Assembly: GCA_022376515.1 (NCBI GenBank)
Contig: WTXI01000093.1
Coordinates: forward strand, 62,001-126,000
Direction: 5' to 3'
DNA: 64,000 bases
Origin: Lactifluus volemus
Taxonomy: Eukaryota > Basidiomycota > Agaricomycetes > Russulales > Russulaceae
Shown here: positions 32,196-41,600 of the stretch, piece by piece
Numbering within the stretch: the first letter of the stretch is position 1
Layout: every line of letters begins with the position of its first letter
The notes under the pieces: model-generated
Seen by the model: only the letters and a program-made list of their open reading frames with translations
What the model was told of the DNA's origin: nothing
Database searches by the model: none
Program-made: the position numbers and the translations under genes

Positions 32196-33150
32196 ATGTC
32201 GTTTCTTCTACCCCGTGCTCACCATCTCTCTCTTGCTTTTCCTATTCCGTCCTCTTTCCAGATCCGCCACTCAAACATCTTATATAAAGTTAACCTACCG
32301 TATGTTGTCGTCATCTCGTTTCCTCTACCCGTGCTCACCATCTCTCTCTATTCCTATTACGCGTGGATGCATGCAAAATTCACGCCTACAAACGTTCCCG
32401 ACGCCCTCTTGCAGAAGGTCATCATAAATTTGCAGATCTATGCCCACATTCTCAAAGGGGGTGCCATGGTTGGCACGAGGCAGTCGCCCTGACCCCGACT
32501 TTGTACCCGACGAAGTATTTAGCGACATTGGCAGCATCAACAAGCCCCCGCTTGTCGACGGCCAGGGCAAGCCGGTCGTCGTCAGCAGCAGTGGCAACGG
32601 CGACACCAGCAACGACAGCGAGCCAGCCAAATTTAGTGACGCTGGCAGCCAGGACATTCCGCCAAGCATTCGCTCTAGCGGCGGTGGTGTCATCTAACAG
32701 CCCACTGAGGACGCTTCAATCCCGGGCGTCTTCGCCATCCGCACCTTCGCGCTCGCCGCCGGCACCACGTTTGGACAGCTCCTTCATGCTCTTACGTCCC
32801 GCGGCATGGAACCATTTCATTTCTGCAAGATCGGAGCGGCGTATTTGGGTTGCCTTGACTCTATGTGCGTCGTTCGGCAATCTTCAGCTACTTATCCCCT
32901 GATTTTATTCTCTTCGTCTTTACAGTAGTCAGGCCGCGGCCGCGTGAATCTCGGACGGCCTCATATTGACTGGCCTTTGCAGTGAGACGCCGGTGCAAGA
33001 CATCTTCGTTCTATTGGAATGGCGCTACACCCGACCTCGCGTCCCATGCAACCGCGACGACACGACCACAGAAGAAGGCGTGTGCCGCACTCCCAACTAC
33101 ATCGATCGCGCCGAACTGCTGATTATAAGCTTAATCAGCATTTTGTAATC
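32196..33150 (+). pseudogene. Gene H, left copy: unknown protein, probably broken
   Basis: Coding-like segments occur in order: 32196-32492 (YYAWMHAKFTPTNVPDALLQ), 32440-32696 (a polar Ser/Asp-rich segment around EVFSDIGSINKPP and AKFSDAGSQDIPPS), then AAGTTFGQLLHAL (about 32757-32790), and a segment around 32990-33150. The second ends in a TAA at 32694-32696 where the right copy has CAA, a probable nonsense change. Splicing could join some parts, but I cannot fix a full model. No family is recognised. It is divergent from the APH-like gene with about 270-510 bp between starts. Confidence 0.4.
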
Positions 33151-34924
33151 TCAATCAACGCCTACTTTTAATTTCTGGCACGTACTGTACTACATAGATC
33201 CTGGGCTTCTATTATATTTTAGAGTTTAGTGGTGACTCTGATGAGTTTGTAAACGCCGATCTCGGGACTTGGAGAAACGTTCTGTTTTTCGAATTTCTCG
33301 GCCAAGCTAGGCTTCCAGCTTCAACTTGTATCATTCAGTGCTATGTTTTCGTTTCCTGCAATAACCTCAGCGTCGGCACCTGAATTTTTCAGCTGTGAGA
33401 CCATGGACTATCGTCACGGTGTCAAAGACATTTTTTTGTTTCCCCCAATAACCTTGGTCTTGATTGTTGTTGCACCTAGCCTCAAAGTTCCTCGACAGAA
33501 ATGCCATGTACGGGTTGCTCATTTGATGTGCACGTTTTCTGCATTGTCGAAACTAACCCGATGTCTTTGTGACTACTGCCTTAGTGTCGTACAAAATTCC
33601 AGATGACTTCGGCACACACAAATTAGTATAAAACGAGGTGTCGTCACGGTAGTGACAAGACGCCACTCCAATTGAAGGGCAAAGCTGTAGGAGGCGATAG
33701 TGCGTATAAGCTATTTCAGCAGATCTCACGTGTCATAAATGTAGAGTGTCTAGGTGGGCATGAATTTGGGAAGAAGTAGCGATGTACAGGATCTGTAATG
33801 TAATCACGTAACTACCAATAAACGAGTCAGCGAAATGTAGCATTTGCATAGGGCATATACGACAACAAGTACGCATCCAATTAACCATTTCTAGCGCGTC
33901 ACGAACTGAAGGACAATAACCTGAGATTTGTGCTATAAAGAAGTCAGATCAGATCATGCGTGCGTATGAATACTCAGAAACTTTGGTGGCGCACCATATT
34001 GTTCCGGAAATTGCCGGCTTAGGTGCATAAAGTACACATGATACGTAGTGTCGTCATTTCATGAGCGCGCAGCATGAACAACCTCTAAAGGGTATTTACC
34101 AAAGACCTGACACTTTCGCGTTGGGATTTTCACTCCGTCCCCAGTCGTGGTTCCTTCCAACATAGCACGGACACTGTTTGGACTGGCCTCTCGTTGCATG
34201 CCCCCGATGCTTTATTTCACACCGGTACAACATCGCCATCACTTGTACCCTCATCGTGGGCCGCGATAGCGTACTGCATGCACATCATGCGTCCCCGTCG
34301 CCAACTCCTGTCTTTCCAGTGTAGCGCTCATTCTCGCATCATGGGACATCGCTCAATGGTCCTGTACCACACTCTGGAAGGAGGAGGACACGCAGTGCAT
34401 TAAGTGTACCGAGCGCGTCACCATCTTCACCATTACAAGCATCAGCATCACCGCGGCAGCGGCGTTGAGGATGACGTTTTCGCCGCTGCTCCTGCTCCTC
34501 CCATAGCTAGTCATGTTCCATTGAGTACCCCTGCTGCGCCGGCTAGACCGTTTGAGATGGACTCTGTGAATGATGACAGTCTGAGGTCTGGTCTGTGCGG
34601 TATCAGAAGGACTACTGTAATTCGAATGCGGACTCAGAGATGGGGAGAGGCACAAGATGATGAAAATGGAGGTGCTGCTGATGACGCGTGGGTAGATACA
34701 GATACAAAACCGGACGGGGGCGATGGTGGCTGGCAGCCACAGCCACCATCATGAAGTGCGATTAAGCGCGGAGCGCTGTGCTTCAAGTTTGCGGGTTTCC
34801 GAAGACCTTCTTCCTAGGAGACTGGACCGTTTCCTAGTAGCATTACATGGCTGTTATTGTTTTTGGCTCCAAAGTCGAGAATCCCTAGAGTGTCAACTTG
34901 AAGTTCTTTGCAGAGAAACCTTTA

Positions 34925-35207
34925 TGGCACGCAAAAGCAAATTCTGCCAGTATTGCTGGACTTCATAATAGGGAATGTATCATGCATATGTCTGCTTTGT
35001 TCAGTCTTTTTCCCTTTAGATAGTTTAGTGATATCCTGTTGGCAGCAAAAGTTGGCGATGTTGCAGTGGAGATCGGTTATAGCACACAAAAGTAAATTTT
35101 GCCAGCTGGACATCACGATAGAAAATGTGTTATGCATGTCTGCTTTGTTCAGTCCTTTTCCCTGTAGATAGCAGCAATATCCTGTTGGCTGCAAAAGTTG
35201 GCAAGGT
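34925..35207. repeat. Tandem duplication of about 140-150 bp
   Basis: Two copies (34925-35062 and 35080-35207) share GTCTGCTTTGTTCAGTC, TTTTCCCT(T/G)TAGATAG and ATATCCTGTTGGC.GCAAAAG. Copy 2 is shortened by small deletions. No coding function is seen. Confidence 0.7.
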
Positions 35208-35509
35208 TGGACACCCGTGTGGCAAGATCCTCAACCGCTGGGCACTTTGGCCTACACTTCAGCCAACATAGTCCGAGTGGTGAGTAAACACCTGTAAATA
35301 CATTACTTATAATCGTAATGGGGTCCTTCATAGCAGATGAAAGCGCCGCTTTCCGGGGTGCTTTCAAAAGTGATTTGGACCTTGATTTGGACTCGAGAGC
35401 TTGCTCGAGAGGTGTCCTTCTGATCAGTCACGCAAGGTCACATGCCAAATTTCAGACTCTGTTTGGCGTAGGTCACAAATAACACAATGAGGACATTCTC
35501 TATATGGGA

Positions 35510-35597
35510 AATATGGGGAACAATGTGGGGAACAATATGGGCAACAATGTGGGGAACAATGTGGGGAACAATATGGGCAACAATATGGGCAACATTC
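35510..35597. repeat. 12 bp minisatellite
   Basis: About seven tandem copies of GGGAACAATGTG with variants GGCAACAATATG. It lies about 330 bp upstream of S9. Confidence 0.8.
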
Positions 35598-35654
35598 ATC
35601 TAATAACCCTGCCAGTGAGGCCCAGGGCCCGAGGAAGTTTCCAATCTTGGCGAC

Positions 35655-35678
35655 AGTCCTACTAGTACTAGTAGGACT
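35655..35678. other. Perfect 24 bp palindrome
   Basis: AGTCCTACTAGT is followed immediately by its exact reverse complement. It could form a cruciform or be a dimeric binding site. It is located between the 12 bp minisatellite and the S9 promoter. Confidence 0.75.
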
Positions 35679-35921
35679 TGTCCGACTTGAGCGCCACGGC
35701 GGTGCCTGTAGGGTCTCGGGCCTACCAAATCAGGATGTTTCGTTCGGCTTCAATTCAGTGATAAAGTCTCAGTGATAAAGTCTCAAGATTCCCTCAGTTT
35801 CGATCAGTGATAATTTTCCCAACATCACCCTATTATTTTTTTCCCGCTCACCGCCAACCAAGCCCTCAAGTCACAACACCTACCCCGCCCCCCAACAATT
35901 CATAGACAATTCATAGAGCCC

Positions 35922-36210
35922 ATGCCATCTCAACCTCATCCGAAGACTAATGTCGCACGTATGTCCTTCTTCAACATGTCTACACATATGCACATTGGTT
36001 AACTGTCTTATAGGAAGGGTCCTGTCTTTCTTCCACTTCTTTCATAAAGACAGATCCCACCAAGAACCAAGGGAGATAACTCAGAAAACTCAGTCAGAGC
36101 CGCAAATTGGCCAAACTGGGGGTTCTGTCATTGCAGGAATTCCGTCAGATACGGCCGAACGGAATCTCACGTGGAAGGAATGGTGTCAGATGTGGGAGGG
36201 CCGACTCTGA
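35922..36210 (+). CDS. S9: small two-exon array gene nearest the NLR
   Basis: Exon 1 35922-35958, intron 35959-36013 (55 nt, GTATGT, GTTAAC, TATAG), exon 2 36014-36210; 77 aa. The N-terminus is MPSQPHPKT, the aromatic stretch LSFFHFFHK, the middle EPQIGQTGGSV, and the C-terminus AERNLTWKEWCQMWEGRL. It is the S copy closest to the intact NLR: the two genes face each other 3' to 3' with 2.5 kb between stops. The unspliced frame is also open in this copy. No clear TATA box; the conserved TTTCCCGCTCA element lies at about 35851. Confidence 0.8.
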
Positions 36211-37633
36211 CTTCCCGAGATTTAGTCAAAGGCAGGGATTACCCCCAAAGAAGGGCCAGAAGTCACCATTCCCCGAGCACCTTACCTATCCTCACACCGT
36301 CGCTCGGTCTTTATGTCAATGTACCAATACACGAGTCCTGATGCTGCGTTTTGAACCTTCTATATCACATTGCATGTCTAATTGCTATAACTATCACCAT
36401 TGGTTAGCAGAGTCACCGTCGGTGTACACGACTGATGCACGCATCCCAAAGCCATGTTTCAATCGAATCACCTTAGGTAATTGAATTCTCGGGTTGCGAG
36501 CAGCCATCGGTGTGTGACTAGGCCGAAGGTAGAATTTACCGGTCAATGGTAGTAACGCGAAGGGGTGATGATTAGATTAAAAAGGGTCACGTGCATTTCC
36601 ATTTTCCTAAGCCAGTAAGCCACATATAGCCTGGCAATCGCAGTCTGCTGGGTCGGACATTTTTTTCCTCTTCCTTGCAAGGGTCGTGCGTCATCATGAT
36701 GCTGTGTTCAGAGAGAGCGCAGCACCGCCAGGGGGTTGTAAGAGAGGTTCCGGCTCTCTTTAAGGCCAGTCGATTTAGGCGGTGGATAGTTTGTTCACCA
36801 TTGACTGAGGTCTGTTCGACGAATAATGCGTGGACGTTAAAAAGTCCCTGTTGTGCCGTGGCTTTCCAATCATCTACGATAGTTAGCTTGTACTTTGAGT
36901 CGAAAACAGTACCGACCGTATTGAAGGTTCGCTGGTGGCACCTGACAAGGACCCCCCAGTCCAGACTTTCGACGTGACTGGCTGCTTTTGTGTGGTAGGA
37001 GAGGGAGCAGTGGAAGAGCACATGTTTTACTGCAACCTTCGGCTGCACTGACACGAGACGTAGCATGGGAGCCCATGCCTCAGAGGCTGGGAAGGGGGGC
37101 TTTGATATCCCATGTGGTCAGACGTTGATACGATAATGGAGATTATATAGAGAAGGATAAGATGTGTTCAACTTACGACTGCATGCTATTCCATTGTCAA
37201 TCACAAGTTCGTACCAACACAGTGTGACTGCTACAGTAGGAGGACGGGGACGGACGTTGCAGCCGCTTAGCAGCCTAAAAAAAGGAAGAGGAAACAGACG
37301 TACATCCCACCCAGCCCCCCCCCCAAAAAAAGCAGATCGTCGCAGCACAGCGAGCGACCTACTCGACGGTGAAGAGCGGAACGAGGCTGGTCTCGAGGCT
37401 GAATCAAAGCCCCCGCAAGGAGGAAAACGGGCATGGTCTCCAGTATAGGGAAGAGAGGAGAAAGTGATGAATACGGGTGACAAGAAGGTGCACAAGCGCC
37501 GCCGTGGGCGACGAGTTGGAGGGGAGATGACACATGGATGTGCGAATCGGGAAGGTGCTCTTCATCGTGGGAATTTCGAGGTGTAAGGGAGCGCGATCCT
37601 ACTCCGCGTCATACTTAAGGGGCAATATACTCA

Positions 37634-37870
37634 ATGCCCGACAACAACTCTATGCCTTTTCAACAAACTTTTCATCTGCAGATGCGAACCATTTTCAGAG
37701 TGCGTCTTGGTTAATTTTACCGAGTTGGTCGTTCTCAAGTTTTGTCCAACTCAAGCTCATGTGGAGAGGCATCTAACGCACTGCCTTAACTGACGCAACG
37801 TGACAAATGTCTCGATATTTTCCAGGCCTACCGTGACTGCAAGAAAGCGTGGGTTCGTCTAATCGACGCT
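37634..37870 (+). pseudogene. COX23: COX23-like relic in U9, shortened
   Basis: Keeps the start ATGCCCGAC and, after several deletions, a DNA match to the CX9C helix region (about 37800-37850, with CCTACCGTGACTGCAAGAAAG). It is the most deleted of the copies that retain both ends. Not functional. Confidence 0.5.
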
Positions 37871-37889
37871 ACTGTTGCCCTCTGCCTAT

Positions 37890-38690
37890 CCTCACCGTTC
37901 ATGCAGCAAGTTCCATTAACAGCCCAAATCGGGGTCAGTCGGGACCGCCTCTCCGCCTTTACCTCTGCCGTGTGTTACGGAGTACTACAAGCAGACAACT
38001 CCTCTCGCACAGCTTCAGGGTCATCTAGTTACCACCCTAGGTCAAGCCCGCCTCATGCTACACAGCTGGCCAGGTTTCACCCCTCGTAGAGGCCTTCGAG
38101 GGACCCGTTGAAACCGCCAATCTAGCACGGAAGCTGCATTGTCGGAATCACCTAGACCACAGCAAGACCGAGCCTGCCCACAGCGGATGTCCGGACCGGC
38201 CCAGTATCCCAGGAGACCGCTGGCTACTGCAACATCCCTACTCCCCGAACCCACCCTGGCCACACCCAACGATCCTTCATGCCAGCCAACGATACTTTCA
38301 TGTCATAATACCCTTGGAGGCACCCAGGAAAGAATATATTAGACCCCCTGTTTCTCTTTACTACTGCCCTCCGGACGTTTTGACTGCGTTGTGACCGACA
38401 ACACTCTAGTACATATGATTAAGTTCTTGCCCACCCCTCATGCCGCCTCCAGTCATGTTCCTACAGGAGCCGTGTCTTTGTCATAGGTACACGTTGTGGA
38501 ATATACATCTAGTCAAAAAACGTGATGATGCCCCGAACCAATACAACGGCGTTTCCGACTCCCCCCCCTCCGACCCTTCCAGTCCCATTTTTTCAGAGAC
38601 CATGTCTTTGAATAAGATACATGTATTGATATATAGACGCAGAATAAAAGAAACAAATAGCTGGGGGGAATTGAAAACAAAATATGCTGA
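37890..38690 (+). repeat. Module B, copy 3 (U9), with the NLR 3' flank
   Basis: Starts at ATGCAGCAAGTTCCATTAACAG. Matches 17026-17770 almost to the NLR stop codon, including CCTCCGGACGTTTTGACTG and AATAAGATACATGTATTGAT. The frame that is open in U4 is broken here. Confidence 0.65.
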
Positions 38691-38692
38691 TT

Positions 38693-41600
38693 CTACTTAG
38701 ATAAATTGTGATCATATACGGTAGCCCAATTTGATCCATACACAAACTTTGAGAAATCAAGCCGGGTCTCGTGTTCGCCTGCAATCCAGATGGTGCTAGG
38801 TCTATGAAGGCACGACCTATGAATCCCAGGAATCCATAAAATAAGTTCTTTCTCTGCTCCGTATATCCAACCGTCCGAGTCACTATCAATCACGGTTTGG
38901 TCCGTGAAATGATTTTGAATATCTTCAGTCGTGAGCTTCGTCACATCAATTGTGCCGCCTTCTGAAGCTGAGGTTGTATCCTGCTCGTCTGGTGAGAATG
39001 CAACAGATTTGACGGGATTGGGGTGTCGCGTAAACGGGCCTGCTACGACCGGCCCTGTTGTGACATCCCACATCCAAATCGGGTCATCGTCCGAGGCTGA
39101 GGCTGATGCGATCCGCTGCCCGTCAGGCGAGTATGCAATACAACGGATCAAAGAGGCATGCTGGTTAAATGGGCCCGCTACAACCTGTCCCGTTGTGGCA
39201 TCCCAAACCCGAATTATGCAATAGCTCGAGGCCGATGCGATATGCTGCCCGTCCGATGAATATGCAACAGATATGACCATAGAGGCGAGTCGTCTAATTA
39301 ATGGGTTCGCAACAACCTGTCCTGTTGTGGCATCCCACACCCGAATCGTGCCATCGTCCGAGGCTGATGCGATACGCTGCCCGTCCGGCGAGTATGCAAC
39401 ACATGCGACCCAATCTGTGTGTCCAGTGAGTGGGCCCGCTATGATCTCTCCTGTTGTGGCATCCCACACCCAAATCGTGCGATCTCTCGAGGCCGATGCG
39501 AAATGCTGTCCATCCGGCGAAAATGCAAGAGATGTAACCGACATAATGTGTCCAGTAAATGGGCCTACGGCCTGTCCTGTTATGGCATCCCACGCCCAAA
39601 TCGTGCAATCGTCGGAGGCCGATGCGATACGCCGCCCGTCTGGTGAGAATGCAACACGTGTGACCAGTGTGACCGAATCGGTGTGTCCAGTAAATGGGCC
39701 TGCTACGACCTGTCCTGTTGTAGCATCCCACACCCGAATTGTTCCATCTCCCGAGGCTGATGCGATACGCTGCCCATCCGGCGAGAATGCAGCAGATGTT
39801 ACCGAATTGGTGTATCCAGTAAGTGGGCCCGCTACGACCTGTCCTGTTGTGGCATCCCACACCCGAACTGTGCCATCTCCCGAGGCCGATGAGATATGCC
39901 GCCCGTCCTGCGAGAATGCAACAGATCTTACTGAATAAGTCTGTCCAGTAAATGGGCCCGCCACCTGTCCTGTTGTGGCATCCCACACCCGAATCGTGCC
40001 ATCGTTCGAGGCCGATGCGATATGCTGCCCGTCTGGCGAGAATGCAACAGACATGACCCAGCTGGTGTGTCCAGTGAACGGGCCCGCTACGACCTGTCCT
40101 GTTGTGGTATCCCACACCCGAATCGTGCGATCCCCCAAGGCAGATGCAACACGCTGTCCGTCCGGCGAGAATACAACAACCATGACCGAATGGAGATGTT
40201 CAGTGAACGGATTTGCTACGACCTGTCCTGTTGTGACATCCCACACCCGAATCGTGTAATCGTCGGAGGCCGATGCGATACGCTGCCCGTCTGACGAGTA
40301 TGCAACAGATAAGACCGAATCGGTGTGTCCAGTAATTGGATCCGCTACGACCTGTCCTGTTGTGGCATCCCACACCCGAATCGTGCAATCGTCCGAGGCT
40401 GATGCGATATGCTGCCCATCTGGTGAGTATGCAACAGAACTGACCAAATCGGTGTGTCCAGTGAACGGGTCCGCTACGATCTGTCCCGTTGTGGCATCCC
40501 ACACCCGAATTGTGTGATCGTCCGAGGCCGATGCGATATGCTGCCCATCTGGCGAGTAAACAACAGATCTGACCAAGTCGGTGTGTCCAGTAAGTGGGCC
40601 CACTACGACCTGTCCTGTTGTGGCATCCCACACCCGAATCGTGCCATCGTCCGAGGCCGATGCGATACGCTGCCCGTTTGGCGAGTATGCAATACACGTG
40701 ACCAAACCAGTATATCCAGTAAACGGGCCCACTACGGCCTCTCCTGTTGTGGCATCCCACACCCGAATCGTGCAATCGAACGAGGCCGATGCGATACGCT
40801 GCCCATCTGGTGAGAATACGACACAAACGATCGGGCTGTCATGTGCCGGAATCGTCATTTCCAATGCTGGCCAATGTGACAACTGCCCGCGCTCCAACGC
40901 CAATATGTGAGGAAATTGGTAAAGGTATTGATTCAGGATTTGGGATGAGGTCGGTGTGAATGGGAGGGCCGAGATGTAGATATGCGGTGCACTTCTCGCC
41001 ACTGCCATCCCGAAATACCGCACAAACGCGGATGCATCCTTCACCAATGTCAATAAATTCTTCACCTCCGTTTGTGAACACTATTGTACCCAAAAATCAA
41101 TACATATCATATAGAATCATGGGGTGTACCTACCTCTAGTTGCAGCCATATTGACAAAGATGACAATGCTGGTAAAGCAAGGGCCGCACGACTTTCGAGA
41201 CTAAGCACCTCCAGCCAAAACAGAAACTTTGTCTCGAACAGCGACCGAAGCTTCACAAACAGGTCGCGCTCGAAAGCGACATGCTCTAGATGGTTGCTCC
41301 AGAAAATGCACGCATACGATAGAGCAGGTGGTATGTATCTTGCAAGCCGAGAGTCCATGTCTGGGACATCGTTGTTGGCAAGAAATGACGACTCGAGTTT
41401 GCAAATGTTGAATTTGAGATCACCGAGCATCAAACCAAAGCAAGCGTGTGCCAACTGATGGTGGGAATCAGCAAGATCCACATAAAATACATTGCTCGTC
41501 TTGTTGGTCAGAAAGTCGCGGAATGAAGTATGGAGAGGAACGATGGGACGTGTTTGATCAAATGAAGTGACGTTACTCAGAAGCGAGCCAAGGTGACGGA

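Larger units (their letters stand above)
30310..33150. repeat. Large inverted duplication, left copy
   Basis: Matches 48520-50880 in opposite orientation. Both copies carry a divergent gene pair (APH-like kinase and unknown gene H) plus more than 500 bp of kinase 3' flank (for example CGCACAATCGTCTTG and TCTCTGGTTTGA). The left copy has about 265 bp inserted at 30720-30985 that is absent on the right. Confidence 0.85.
33151..35819. other. Intergenic region without a convincing gene
   Basis: Holds short open frames only. The best is 34404-34754 plus (acidic, with DDENGGAADDAW), which looks like low-complexity sequence. Contains the tandem duplication at 34925-35207, a 12 bp minisatellite and a 24 bp palindrome, described separately. 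Short AGTGATAAAGTCTC repeats lie at 35756-35785. Confidence 0.6.
1..38692 (+). repeat. Direct-repeat array of about ten degenerate units (U0-U9)
   Basis: Units lie head to tail in one orientation. The common order is S-gene promoter, S gene, conserved 3' flank (about 200 bp), block C, block D, COX23-like relic, module A or module B, and an AT-rich tail. S start codons lie at 3391, 7582, 10846, 14482, 19172, 21199, 24560, 27158 and 35922. Spacing is irregular (2.0-8.8 kb) because units are truncated, carry insertions, or both. The array continues to the left of the window, since position 1 already lies in the 3' flank of a unit. On the right it ends against the NLR gene. Block C is clearest at about 150-700, 4130-4570, 11470-12080 and 36600-37100. 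Block D is clearest at about 770-1280, 4615-5140, 8400-8670, 12150-12540, 22545-22960, 28500-28970 and 37150-37600. Neither block holds a frame that stays open in all copies. Confidence 0.9.
35820..38692 (+). repeat. Array unit U9 (carries S9), next to the NLR
   Basis: S9 and 3' flank (35922-36550), block C (36600-37100), block D (37150-37600), a short COX23-like relic (37634-37870), module B with the NLR 3' flank (37890-38690). The intact NLR gene begins immediately after, in convergent orientation to S9. Confidence 0.8.

Noticed and set aside
34404..34754. 116-codon acidic plus frame
   Set aside because: Low complexity, no ATG context or homology; the opposite strand is also open.
39273..40826. 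Long plus- and minus-frame open frames antisense or shifted across the WD40 repeats (221, 273, 208 codons and others)
   Set aside because: They repeat every ~129 bp because the WD40 DNA is repetitive; the spliced NLR frame accounts for the sequence.
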